A stretch of DNA of 64,000 bases from Acidovorax sp. (GTDB lineage: Bacteria; Pseudomonadota; Gammaproteobacteria; Burkholderiales; Burkholderiaceae_C), in contig JADMJR010000210.1 of NCBI GenBank assembly GCA_018780365.1, positions 1 through 64,000 on the forward strand. The letters run 5' to 3'. Below are positions 12,932-21,385 of the stretch, in pieces (position 1 is the first letter of the stretch; every line of letters begins with the position of its first letter). The notes below the pieces were generated by a model. It saw only the letters and a list, made by a program, of their open reading frames with translations. It searched no databases and was not told the DNA's origin. The position numbers and the translations under genes were made by a program.

Positions 12932-14677
12932 TTACACGTGACCAGGCAGCGGTGCAGGGCCCGTGTGCCGCGCCTGGCGGGCCTGGGTCCGCTCCAGCAC
13001 ATGGCGTGACATGGACTGGGCCAGCGCCTCGTCGGCCAGAAACACCACGGTGCTGTCGCACTCTTGCACCAGCCTGCGCGCCTCGTCCTCGCTGTGGCTG
13101 CGCACTACGGTCTCGATGGCGGGGTTCAACGCCAGCGCAGTGCCAATGATCTGCCGCACATTCAGGGAGTCCGGCGTGGCAATCACCAGCATGGCGGCGC
13201 GGGCGATGTGGGCCTGGATCAACACCGCGGGGTCCACCGCATCCCCAAACACCGCAGCGATGCCGTCCACCCGGAGCGACTCCACCAACTCCCGGTTTTG
13301 CTCGGCCACCACAAAAGGGATGTCGTTGGCAGCAAGAGCGCTGGCCACACGGCGCCCCACCCGGCCGTAGCCCACCAGCACCACTTGCCGGGCCAGATAC
13401 CGCGAGTCCGTACTCATCGGCAGCTCTGCCAGCGGGTCATCGCGCTGCTCCAGCCGCCGAGCCAATGCCGAGCGGGCACGCAGCCAGTCCTGCAGCGGAG
13501 CGATGGCATGAAAGAGCAAGGGATTGAGCGCCATCGAAATCAGCGCCCCGGCCAGCACCAGGCTGGCGCCCTCAGGCGGCAGCAACCCCAAAGACGCCCC
13601 CAGGGCCACCAGGATGAAAGAGAACTCACCAATCTGCGCCAGGCTTGCCGACACCGTGAGTGCAGTCTGGAGCGGATAGCGAAACGCCAGCACCAGCGCG
13701 GCAGCAGCCAGCGTCTTGCCCACCATGATGATCGCCACCACCGCCAGCACCTGCAGGGGCCGCTCCCACAGCACGGACGGATTGAACAGCATGCCCACCG
13801 ACACAAAAAACAGCACCGCAAAGGCGTCGCGCAAAGGCAGGGATTCTTGCGCGGCGCGGTGGCTGAACTCCGACTCGCGCATCACCATGCCCGCAAAAAA
13901 AGCACCGAGAGCGAACGACACGCCAAACAACGCGGCCGATCCGAACGCAATCCCCACCGCAGCGGCCACCACACACAGGGTGAACAACTCCCGCGAACCA
14001 GTGCGCGCCACCTGCCACAGCACCCACGGGAACAATCGGCGCCCCACCAGCAGCATCAGGGCCACAAAACCCCCCACCTGAAGCAGCGTCCACCCCAGGG
14101 TGCGCCACAGCTGCGCGGTATCCAGCTCCTCCTGCGCGCCTGCACCGCCCCCCAACCACCCGGCCAGCGGGGGCAAGAGCACCAGCACCAGCACCATGGC
14201 CAGGTCCTCCACCACCAGCCAGCCCACCGCAATGCGGCCGGTGTGGCTGTCCAGAATGCCCAAGGTCTCCAGAGCCCGCAACAACACCACCGTGCTGGCC
14301 ACCGACAGCGACAGGCCAAACACCAGGGCTCCGCCCAGGCTCCATCCCCACCAGGTGGCCAAAGCCATCCCCAGCACCGTGGCCACCATCATCTGGACCA
14401 CCGCCCCAGGGACAGCAATCTTGCGCACCGCCAGCAGATCGCCGAAAGAAAAATGCAGGCCTACGCCAAACATGAGCAGCATCACGCCGATCTCAGCCAG
14501 CTGACTCGCCATGGCTGCATCCGCCACAAATCCCGGCGTGAAAGGCCCGATGACCACGCCCGCTAAAAGATACCCCACCAGCGCAGGCAGGCGCAGGCGC
14601 GTAGCCAGAAAGCCCAGCGCCAACGCAAGCCCAAGGGCTGCGGCAATGGTGTGGATGAGGGTGACGCTGTGCGGCAT
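12932..14677 (-). CDS. CPA2 family monovalent cation:proton antiporter (KefB/YbaL-like) with RCK_N domain
   Basis: MPHSVTLIHTIAAALGLALALGFLATRLRLPALVGYLLAGVVIGPFTPGF; C-terminal VVLVGYGRVGRRVASAL. Confidence 0.9.
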   Translation of the reverse strand: MPHSVTLIHTIAAALGLALALGFLATRLRLPALVGYLLAGVVIGPFTPGFVADAAMASQLAEIGVMLLMFGVGLHFSFGDLLAVRKIAVPGAVVQMMVATVLGMALATWWGWSLGGALVFGLSLSVASTVVLLRALETLGILDSHTGRIAVGWLVVEDLAMVLVLVLLPPLAGWLGGGAGAQEELDTAQLWRTLGWTLLQVGGFVALMLLVGRRLFPWVLWQVARTGSRELFTLCVVAAAVGIAFGSAALFGVSFALGAFFAGMVMRESEFSHRAAQESLPLRDAFAVLFFVSVGMLFNPSVLWERPLQVLAVVAIIMVGKTLAAAALVLAFRYPLQTALTVSASLAQIGEFSFILVALGASLGLLPPEGASLVLAGALISMALNPLLFHAIAPLQDWLRARSALARRLEQRDDPLAELPMSTDSRYLARQVVLVGYGRVGRRVASALAANDIPFVVAEQNRELVESLRVDGIAAVFGDAVDPAVLIQAHIARAAMLVIATPDSLNVRQIIGTALALNPAIETVVRSHSEDEARRLVQECDSTVVFLADEALAQSMSRHVLERTQARQARHTGPAPLPGHV

Positions 14678-14871
14678 GGGCTGAGTGGCTGGTGAGGAGG
14701 CGCCGTGTGCGCCTGCACATGACCTCGTTATAACCGCATCCATGCCCGCACCGCAAAATCACGGGGCTTCTTCCAGGAGGAGATGGCCGTGGCGGGTATG
14801 ATTCGACCACTGCGCCAGCGCAGTGGCGGAACACTCCGCACAGCAAGTACGCATCACCGCCGAAAGCCTTT

Positions 14872-14910
14872 CTGCCCGTAGCTCAACTGGATAGAGCAAT
14901 AGCCTTCTAA
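14872..14910 (+). tRNA. 5' part of tRNA-Arg(TCT), interrupted after the anticodon loop (probable attL)
   Basis: CTGCCCG-TA-GCTCAACTGGATAGAGC-A-ATAGC-CTTCTAA; no T-arm or 3' acceptor strand follows. Confidence 0.75.
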
Positions 14911-15054
14911 GTTGTTCGGCAAACCCAGTATCTATGCGGCCTGCAGGCCGTTTCCTGATACGCAAAGCTGTATGTTCAATCAGCTATCCGGGCCGCATTC
15001 TTCCGTTTCATGGGTGGCGTTTGCGTATCGTTTTGGGGTGGACAATCTCCCGCC

Positions 15055-15375
15055 ATGGCAGCTCCAAACACCGTTGACTTCCCACCCCACCACCCAGGCA
15101 TGGCAGAACTTCACCGCCGGGTGATGAACGCCTTTCGTGTGCACTGGGCCAAGTTCCCCAAGGCCACACCTCAAAAGCTGGTCCTGACCCAGAAGCAGGC
15201 AGACGATCTGCAGCTGACTCGGCTCTATGGCAGCGTCTCAATCGCTGGCTACTCGCCTCCGAAAGGCACTTTCAACGACCGGCCCGTGGAGGTGTCAGCC
15301 ACGACGGCCGGGGTCCTGGTGGCGCATGACGGCACGGAAATGCCACTGGCGGAGTACGACAAGATGCCGACCTGA
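15055..15375 (+). CDS. Hypothetical protein at prophage left end
   Basis: ORF MAAPNTVDFPPHHPGMAELHRRVMNAFRVHWAKFPKATPQKLVLT. Confidence 0.55.
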   Translation: MAAPNTVDFPPHHPGMAELHRRVMNAFRVHWAKFPKATPQKLVLTQKQADDLQLTRLYGSVSIAGYSPPKGTFNDRPVEVSATTAGVLVAHDGTEMPLAEYDKMPT

Positions 15376-15466
15376 CCAACTCGCGTTTCACTTGTAAATC
15401 TGCAAATAGATAATCCCACGATCAAAACAAATCAAATCTCACCCATATATAAAATCAATATTTCAC

Positions 15467-15495
15467 TTGATTATTTGATTAACTTGTGTTATAAT
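15467..15495 (+). promoter_or_regulatory. Sigma70-type promoter of a moron
   Basis: TTGATT - 17 bp - TATAAT in a locally AT-rich stretch. Confidence 0.7.
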
Positions 15496-15550
15496 TGAAT
15501 TTCCATCATGTGATTTTGATGGTTTTCAACTATAACTATAGGGAGATATC

Positions 15551-15790
15551 ATGAAGTTTGAAATTATTAAAAAACTGAGATTTGAGAATTTTGCGAGCAA
15601 AGAGTCTGGATATCAGGTCAAGCATGGACGCTCAACACTTGCCAGTGCGCTTGTGCGATGCCCATGTTGCGGACACGAGTGGGAGGCTAGCGCTGGAGGC
15701 GAGCGAGGTGAGTTTTTACCTGGAGCTGGTTCGCATAGGCCAATTTCGTGCCCCGAATGTCCGTGCGAAGGCACCTTATCGAATAGCTAG
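15551..15790 (+). CDS. Small protein with CPCC...CPEC zinc-binding-like motif (prophage moron)
   Basis: 79-aa ORF directly after a strong promoter and before a terminator. Confidence 0.55.
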   Translation: MKFEIIKKLRFENFASKESGYQVKHGRSTLASALVRCPCCGHEWEASAGGERGEFLPGAGSHRPISCPECPCEGTLSNS

Positions 15791-15803
15791 AAGCTGCAAA
15801 ATG

Positions 15804-15840
15804 AAAAAGCCCCGCCGCAGTGATGCGAGCGGGGCTTTTT
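15804..15840. terminator. Bidirectional intrinsic terminator
   Basis: AAAAAGCCCCGC ... GCGGGGCTTTTT. Confidence 0.8.
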
Positions 15841-15864
15841 CATTAGCGCTGGCGATTCAGCAGA

Positions 15865-16140
15865 TCAGATCGACGGACACATGCGCCAGGAAGGATGCAC
15901 CGTGGGTCGTCGCTTGAGCACGCGCAGCACGAACGCCTTGGCCGCTACCAGCGCCACGCGCGGCTTCTCCTGGCCCGGGGCTTTGGCCTGCAACTGAAAG
16001 GGCTCCACCCAGGCGCTGAGCACGCGGTCAATGCCGTTGCTCACGGCAGAAGCCACGCGGCCAACGGCGACCGACATGGCAGAGGCTGCGGCCATGCAGG
16101 CCAGGGCAATCAGGGAAACGAAGCGGGACGAGCGGTACAT
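15865..16140 (-). CDS. Hypothetical small phage protein with N-terminal hydrophobic segment
   Basis: MYRSSRFVSLIALACMAAASAMSVAVG... Confidence 0.45.
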   Translation of the reverse strand: MYRSSRFVSLIALACMAAASAMSVAVGRVASAVSNGIDRVLSAWVEPFQLQAKAPGQEKPRVALVAAKAFVLRVLKRRPTVHPSWRMCPSI

Positions 16141-16271
16141 GGTGAATCTCCAGATGGGTGATGCCGTGGCTACCGGCGGGGGCCCCTTGCCGTTGCGGGG
16201 AATGGGTGTCGGCCTGGCTGGGCGGGCCACTTGGCCACCCCGGCGCACCGGGGCGGGCCTTGCCGACGAAA

Positions 16272-17024
16272 TCAGAAGTGGGCGATGCGCTCGTCCAAGA
16301 TGCCCGAGTAAGCGGCCATGGCCTTCGATTGGCGCGACAGGCGATCCTGCTCATCGGTAGAGAGCTGCAGGTACAACGGGTTGTCCAGAATGAACGCGTC
16401 CAGTTTGGACAGGCGCTCGTCCAGTTCGCGCTTCTCGTCAACCACGCGCTGCTGGTGGGGCGGAACCAACTTCACGTCGGCCAGATCAGCGGCCGCATCC
16501 GCTTGCTCGTCGCGCAGGCGAAAGCCCAGCAACTGCCAGACCTCTTTTTCTGCGTTGTCGCGCGCAACCTTGCGCCCTATGCCCTCGTCGAAGTTCTCGA
16601 TGAACACCACAGCGGACTCGCCACGCACGGTGAATCCATTCTTGAGAGTCAACTCGCAGACGGTCACACGCCCGCTGGGCAACAGCGTGAACGTTTCACC
16701 AACAATTTCGGCCTTCACATCGGCGGGCGTCACGCGCGGTGCGCGGTTGGCCTTGGCCTGGATCTCGCGCTCCAGGGAGTCGGGGCCGGGGTCCACCACG
16801 GGGAGGGCGACACTGGCGACAGGCTCACGGTGCAAATCCGCAAGCGCATCGGCAGCCAGCGCCTCCACATTCTCTGGCGACAGCACGATGGAGCCAATAT
16901 CGCTCCCGCCATTGCCCTGGCTGCGGACGGTCAGCGTATAGCCCCCGCCGTCGTTGCGCGACAGGTTCACGAAGGGAGGGAAGTTGGAGCCCGGCGGCGT
17001 GTGGGCAAAAACGGTCTTGGTCAT
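16272..17024 (-). CDS. Hypothetical phage protein
   Basis: ORF MTKTVFAHTPPGSNFPPFVNLSRNDGGGYTLTVRSQGNGGSDIG. Confidence 0.6.
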   Translation of the reverse strand: MTKTVFAHTPPGSNFPPFVNLSRNDGGGYTLTVRSQGNGGSDIGSIVLSPENVEALAADALADLHREPVASVALPVVDPGPDSLEREIQAKANRAPRVTPADVKAEIVGETFTLLPSGRVTVCELTLKNGFTVRGESAVVFIENFDEGIGRKVARDNAEKEVWQLLGFRLRDEQADAAADLADVKLVPPHQQRVVDEKRELDERLSKLDAFILDNPLYLQLSTDEQDRLSRQSKAMAAYSGILDERIAHF

Positions 17025-17031
17025 AGCGTTC

Positions 17032-17577
17032 TCAGGGTGTTGACCCGGCAACCGGCCGGGGCGGTTGGGTCAGCGCGTCGTAGTCGCGCTCGCAGGACTG
17101 CCCGGCGATTCGGGCTTTGTCGGCGTACTCAGCCAGGATTCCCGCTCTTTGGTCAGCGCGGCCGAGCACGTCGGCAAGCACTCCAATGGGATCGCCGGTT
17201 GGCGCGACTGCGGGCTCAGTGCCGGGATTCGCGGCTGATCGACGGGCTGCGGCGACAAGGGCATCGATGCGTTGTTGCAGGCGGCCAGAAGCACGGCGAG
17301 CACTGGCAGAATCAGCGTTAGCAGCTTCGATTTTTGTAGCGGTTTCACGGGCGTTCCTTTCTTGGTCAGCGGCCCAGCGGGCTTCCTGCGCACGCACTGC
17401 ACGCAGGGCCTTGGCTGTCAGGTCGGCGATGTGCGCCAAGGTCTGGGCGTTCTTGGTACGGGTGTTTGCGGCGTCGAGCTGGGCGGAGTGCAGGCGCACG
17501 GTCTGAACCACCAGCAGTACGCTCAGCACCAGGGCGGCGGCAATGGCGCCGTATGCTTTGAGCTTGTCGAAGATCAT
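17032..17577 (-). CDS. Rz-like inner-membrane spanin
   Basis: N-terminal TM plus coiled coil (MIFDKLKAYGAIAAALVLSVLLVVQTVRLHSAQLD...), in the lysis cassette. Confidence 0.7.
   Translation of the reverse strand: MIFDKLKAYGAIAAALVLSVLLVVQTVRLHSAQLDAANTRTKNAQTLAHIADLTAKALRAVRAQEARWAADQERNARETATKIEAANADSASARRASGRLQQRIDALVAAARRSAANPGTEPAVAPTGDPIGVLADVLGRADQRAGILAEYADKARIAGQSCERDYDALTQPPRPVAGSTP
17070..17348 (-). CDS. Rz1-like outer-membrane spanin lipoprotein nested in Rz
   Basis: GTG start VKPLQKSKLLTLILPVLAVLLAAC|NN, Pro-rich, embedded in another frame of the Rz-like gene. Confidence 0.65.
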   Translation of the reverse strand: MKPLQKSKLLTLILPVLAVLLAACNNASMPLSPQPVDQPRIPALSPQSRQPAIPLECLPTCSAALTKERESWLSTPTKPESPGSPASATTTR

Positions 17578-17804
17578 TTTTTCGACTCGTGGTAATGGTG
17601 GAAGCCAAGTTCAAGACAGCCGGCCACAAAGCCATAGGCGAAACCACACAGGGCCAGAACGAGGAAGAACACTCCGATCAAGCGCATCAGTAGGAACCAC
17701 TCGCCACGGTGCAGGTGGCCACGGACCCGCTTGAAGAAGTCCCACACCAGGAACAGCAATGTGCCCACCCATTTCAGGGCCCAATCGCGGAGCTTGTTCA
17801 TCAC
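17574..17804 (-). CDS. Small membrane protein in lysis cassette
   Basis: 76 aa with a TM stretch (LLMRLIGVFFLVLALCGFAYGFVAG). Confidence 0.5.
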   Translation of the reverse strand: MMNKLRDWALKWVGTLLFLVWDFFKRVRGHLHRGEWFLLMRLIGVFFLVLALCGFAYGFVAGCLELGFHHYHESKK

Positions 17805-18067
17805 GGCATGTCCTCACATTCCTTGCTGTCGCGGTAGCCGTTGCGGGACTCGGCAAAGCAGGCGCGTGCTGCGGCATCGGCCTTGGCACGATCCTGGCCG
17901 CAGGCCACAAGCACTTCGCCCGCGCGCAGATACCAGGCGGGCGCCAAATCCGCCTCTTGGGATGCCGTGTTCAGCAGTTCGCAGGCACTGTAGGCAGTGC
18001 TGACTGGGATCACCGTGCAGCCGCCCAGCGCAACGGCCAGGCCCATGGCGATGACGGTGGGGCGCAT
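17801..18067 (-). CDS. Small lipoprotein in lysis cassette
   Basis: MRPTVIAMGLAVALGGCTVIPV lipobox. Confidence 0.5.
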   Translation of the reverse strand: MRPTVIAMGLAVALGGCTVIPVSTAYSACELLNTASQEADLAPAWYLRAGEVLVACGQDRAKADAAARACFAESRNGYRDSKECEDMP

Positions 18068-18294
18068 CAGATCGACCCCTTCTGGCGCTGGATGCCAGCC
18101 TTCACGCCAAGGCCGTAGAAGTGCTTGGCAAAGCCTTCAAGCTGTCGTTCCGACCAGGCTGTGCAGCCGACCTCGGCGCACTCCTTTTCGTCCTCGGTGG
18201 ACAACTGCAGGCCCTTGGTGGTGGCGCAGCCCGCGAGCAGCGAAGCTATGACGACGACAGCTAGCGATTTCATAGCAAGTCCTTTCGACTGCAC
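18067..18294 (-). CDS. Small lipoprotein in lysis cassette
   Basis: MKSLAVVVIASLLAGCATTKG lipobox. Confidence 0.5.
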   Translation of the reverse strand: MQSKGLAMKSLAVVVIASLLAGCATTKGLQLSTEDEKECAEVGCTAWSERQLEGFAKHFYGLGVKAGIQRQKGSI

Positions 18295-18812
18295 ATGACC
18301 ATTTCAGCCTTGCGCCGGTTGTGCAGGCCCGGCACGTAGACCGCCTTGCCGTTCTCTGTGACGAACGACCAGTTGGGGGAGCCGCCGGGTGTGAATGCCA
18401 GCGCGCGGCAGCCTTCTTCAAGTCGCCCGGCGTTGATCAGACCCAGAGCCTTGCTGGCGCATGTGTTGCCGACGCCGACGTTGTGCGCGTGGCTGCTCAG
18501 GGCGTCGAAGGTGCTTTGGCTGATTCGTGTTTTGACGCAATCAAGCAGCTTGAGTTGGGTCTTTTCGACCACCATACGGTTGACTTCATCGCAGCGCTCT
18601 TTGCTCCAGACATCACCGACAATGACGGGATATGGACTGGTGGCGTTGGTGATGCCGTCGCAAACGGTTGGGATGCCGCGCGCCAGGCGGTCTGCGTAGA
18701 CCTTGGTGGCCTGCTTCTTGTCGGCTTCCCAGTCATGCAGGAAACCAGCAAGACCCGCGCTGGCCAGCACCAGGGTGGCGCCGAATTTGACGACTGTTTG
18801 CCGGGCGCTCAC
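18270..18812 (-). CDS. GH24-type endolysin (lysozyme) with N-terminal hydrophobic (SAR-like) segment
   Basis: KFGATLVLASAGLAGFLHDWEADKKQATKVYADRLARGIPTVCDGIT...TFDALSSHAHNVGVGNTCASKAL. Confidence 0.8.
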   Translation of the reverse strand: MSARQTVVKFGATLVLASAGLAGFLHDWEADKKQATKVYADRLARGIPTVCDGITNATSPYPVIVGDVWSKERCDEVNRMVVEKTQLKLLDCVKTRISQSTFDALSSHAHNVGVGNTCASKALGLINAGRLEEGCRALAFTPGGSPNWSFVTENGKAVYVPGLHNRRKAEMVMCSRKDLL

Positions 18813-19108
18813 TCGTCGGCTCCCAGTTCGCCCAGGTCGGTATTCCCGGGAAGGACACGCCCAGTGCTGCGCATGATGTCGATGCGGATCTGGCGCTCCT
18901 GCTGGCGCAGGGCGTGCTCAGCGGCCAATCGGCGGTTTGCCTCGCGCTTGTAGTACCAGCTCACCAGAGCGCCAAGCAGCGCGATGCCCACGCCGAAAAG
19001 ACCAATGGCCTGGGATGATGCGAGCCAGCCAAGGAATCCAACGACAGCGCCGCCGCCGGTTGTGCGACTGCCAGCCGTGGCGAGGGTGTCGATGGTTTCT
19101 GTTTTCAT
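18809..19108 (-). CDS. Phage holin
   Basis: TTGGGAVVGFLGWLASSQAIGLFGVGIALLGALVSWYYKREANRR, upstream of and overlapping the endolysin. Confidence 0.75.
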   Translation of the reverse strand: MKTETIDTLATAGSRTTGGGAVVGFLGWLASSQAIGLFGVGIALLGALVSWYYKREANRRLAAEHALRQQERQIRIDIMRSTGRVLPGNTDLGELGADE

Positions 19109-19140
19109 GAGCCCGGATGATTCCGGGCACGAGGCGTAAC

Positions 19141-19159
19141 GTCGAACCCTATACGGGGC
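19141..19159 (-). promoter_or_regulatory. Late-region motif copy 1
   Basis: Minus strand GCCCCGTATAGGGTTCGAC, 32 nt upstream of holin ATG. Confidence 0.65.
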
Positions 19160-19176
19160 CGATCAGCGCCCAGCCC

Positions 19177-20091
19177 TCACGCTGACACGACCACCGTTCG
19201 GTCCTCGGCACCGACCTCCAGCACGCGGCGCTCTTGCGCTACCGCTACAAGGCGGGATTCAGCTCCCACGCGCAGCAGCCTGTTTTCAACGGGAACAACC
19301 AGCGTGCGACTGGGGTCCAGTGGCGGGGCAGATTCAATCGCAACGAAGGTATCTTGCCCAGCCTCTACCGCAGCCAGCATGCCACTCGATGCGATCTGGC
19401 CTGCGATGGCGGCGGTGTCCTGCCCCGCCTCAATGGCGGCCAGGAGAGCGCTGACCAGCGCACCGCCGCTTGCACTTGCGATGTCGCCCCCCGCCTCTGT
19501 GGCTGCGATGGCGCCCACCGATTTCGGTAGGCCGCCCTCGATTGCCGCCATGGCCCCGGCGATCAGCGCGGAAACAGCAATTGCAGCAGCATCAGTCCCA
19601 GATTCGGTCGCAGCGAAGTTCCCCTGCAGATGCGATGCGCCACCAGTTGCCGCAAGCGTGTCGCCCCCAGCCTCTGATGCCGCCAGCATGCCAACTGCGC
19701 GCGGCGTTGTGCCGGTGGCGGAAAGCACGTCGGAACCGGCTTCGGTCACGGCGAGATCGCCTTGACGACCGGTGGCGCTCGTCCCAGTTGCAGCGAACGC
19801 ATCCGCGCCCGATTCGACGGCAGAGATTGCGCCATGTGCCAGCAAGCCACCGATCAGGCTGGCCGTATCGGCACCAGCCTCAGTCGCGCCAAGTGCCCCC
19901 TGGACGGGGACGACACCAGACCCGGCAAAGCTGTCGGTCGCACCCTCTGTCGCCGCAAGCGAGCCAGAAGATGCTCCAGGGTCTGCAGGCTCCCAGGTGA
20001 CGTTTGCCGCATTCCCTGCAGGAGAGGTGTACGAGGCAACCCCTACCCAACTAGCGTCAGCGGCATCTCCTGCCGGCGGGGTGTAGCTCAT
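19177..20091 (-). CDS. Repeat-rich phage tail/fibre-associated protein
   Basis: About ten degenerate 22-24 aa repeats, G-x-L-A-A-T/V-E-A/S-G-x-D-T. Confidence 0.6.
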   Translation of the reverse strand: MSYTPPAGDAADASWVGVASYTSPAGNAANVTWEPADPGASSGSLAATEGATDSFAGSGVVPVQGALGATEAGADTASLIGGLLAHGAISAVESGADAFAATGTSATGRQGDLAVTEAGSDVLSATGTTPRAVGMLAASEAGGDTLAATGGASHLQGNFAATESGTDAAAIAVSALIAGAMAAIEGGLPKSVGAIAATEAGGDIASASGGALVSALLAAIEAGQDTAAIAGQIASSGMLAAVEAGQDTFVAIESAPPLDPSRTLVVPVENRLLRVGAESRLVAVAQERRVLEVGAEDRTVVVSA

Positions 20092-20981
20092 ACAGGGATG
20101 ACCTTGCCCAAGGTGAGCACGGGCAGATCCTCGCCAGACAGTGGGTAAAAGTTCAGCGTGTGCGCCTCGTTTGTCAAAGTGTCAATGGAATAGTCGCCAG
20201 TGGTTGCATTGCTTGTCGTCGCCCCGACAACGACTTCCGATGGCTCTGACAAGGCAATGACACGGCGGGCAGCATTGGCGCCAGATGCATCCTTGACGTT
20301 CCCAGATAGCCTGTAGGCATAGTCGGGGAACGCTTGCGCGTCAGGCGTGTAGTCTGCCACTCGCCTGGCCTGGCCCTTAGTGATGCGCAGTTCGTCTATG
20401 TATCCGTTAAACCACGGGTCAAACCCGCCAAACGAGGTGTGCCCACCGACCTGCAGCCCAAGAGAAGAATCGAAAGACGCCGAAGACGTGGACTCTCCGA
20501 TCCGCACTCCGTCACGGAACACGCGCACGGTAGTCCCAGACCGCGATACAGCCCAGCGCTTCCAGGCAGCCCCCGCCAGAGAGGCGCTTGCTACGCTGAT
20601 GATCAGCGAACTGTTGTTGTATACAACGAAATTGTCACTTGAGAAATTGACCCACCAACCTGCCGTCGCGCTGGCATCAGCGGTGTTGTGCACAACGATG
20701 CAGTCCCCTTTGTTAGATGACCTCCATGTTGAAAATTCAATGCAAAAGTCCCCCGTCCCAAAGCTGAAGTCAGCGCTGTTCGCCAGGTTGAGATAGTCCC
20801 CGCTGCCGTCGAACAGCATGGACGCCCCGCCAAACAAGCTCTGCGCGGTGCTGATCTGTGCGTTACCAAAAGCGGTGACCAACTTCGGCACGTTCGAGCT
20901 GTCGGTGAACGTGGTCGATTCGTTGGCGCCGTCACCATGCAGCAACAAGCCAACGCTTCCATAAAATGCGTCACCGGCCAT
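20088..20981 (-). CDS. LamG/concanavalin-like domain phage protein
   Basis: VGLLLHGDGANESTTFTDSS...SLFGGASMLFDGSGDYLNLANSADFSFGTGDFCIEFS. Confidence 0.75.
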   Translation of the reverse strand: MAGDAFYGSVGLLLHGDGANESTTFTDSSNVPKLVTAFGNAQISTAQSLFGGASMLFDGSGDYLNLANSADFSFGTGDFCIEFSTWRSSNKGDCIVVHNTADASATAGWWVNFSSDNFVVYNNSSLIISVASASLAGAAWKRWAVSRSGTTVRVFRDGVRIGESTSSASFDSSLGLQVGGHTSFGGFDPWFNGYIDELRITKGQARRVADYTPDAQAFPDYAYRLSGNVKDASGANAARRVIALSEPSEVVVGATTSNATTGDYSIDTLTNEAHTLNFYPLSGEDLPVLTLGKVIPV

Positions 20982-20992
20982 GCCACCTACTC

Positions 20993-21376
20993 CTAAGCCG
21001 CGTGCGTGATCGTTGCGGAATTGATCGTGATGGCCTGCCCATTGGCCAGCACATTGTTGTCCAAAACCAGGTCAGTGCCAGAGGTGCCAACCGTCAGGCC
21101 GGTGATGACATCGGCATCACCCGACGTCGTGACACTGGCCTTTGTCGCAGTCCCGGCGGCTGAGGCCATCGTGCTCAGAATGCCATCAGCGCCGCCATTG
21201 GCGTCTGAGAGCGTCAGCACGGCACCCGACACTGTGCCTGCGGTCGCTGCCAATGTGAACGTGGCCAGCAGCACGTCTGCGGCGCTGAACAGCTTGAGCT
21301 TGCCAGAGGTGCCTATGATGGAGACAACCGCCGTCATGCGGGCGGTCTTCGCGGCGGTTGAATAGGTGACGGCCAT
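20993..21376 (-). CDS. Hypothetical phage structural protein
   Basis: 127-aa ORF in the late operon. Confidence 0.6.
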   Translation of the reverse strand: MAVTYSTAAKTARMTAVVSIIGTSGKLKLFSAADVLLATFTLAATAGTVSGAVLTLSDANGGADGILSTMASAAGTATKASVTTSGDADVITGLTVGTSGTDLVLDNNVLANGQAITINSATITHAA

Positions 21377-21385
21377 GGTCAGTCC

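Noticed and set aside
14911-15010. Possibility that the tRNA-Arg carries a group I intron instead of being split by a prophage
   Set aside because: No 3' exon (TTCGA T-loop plus acceptor strand) within several hundred bp and no recognisable group I core elements; phage genes follow.
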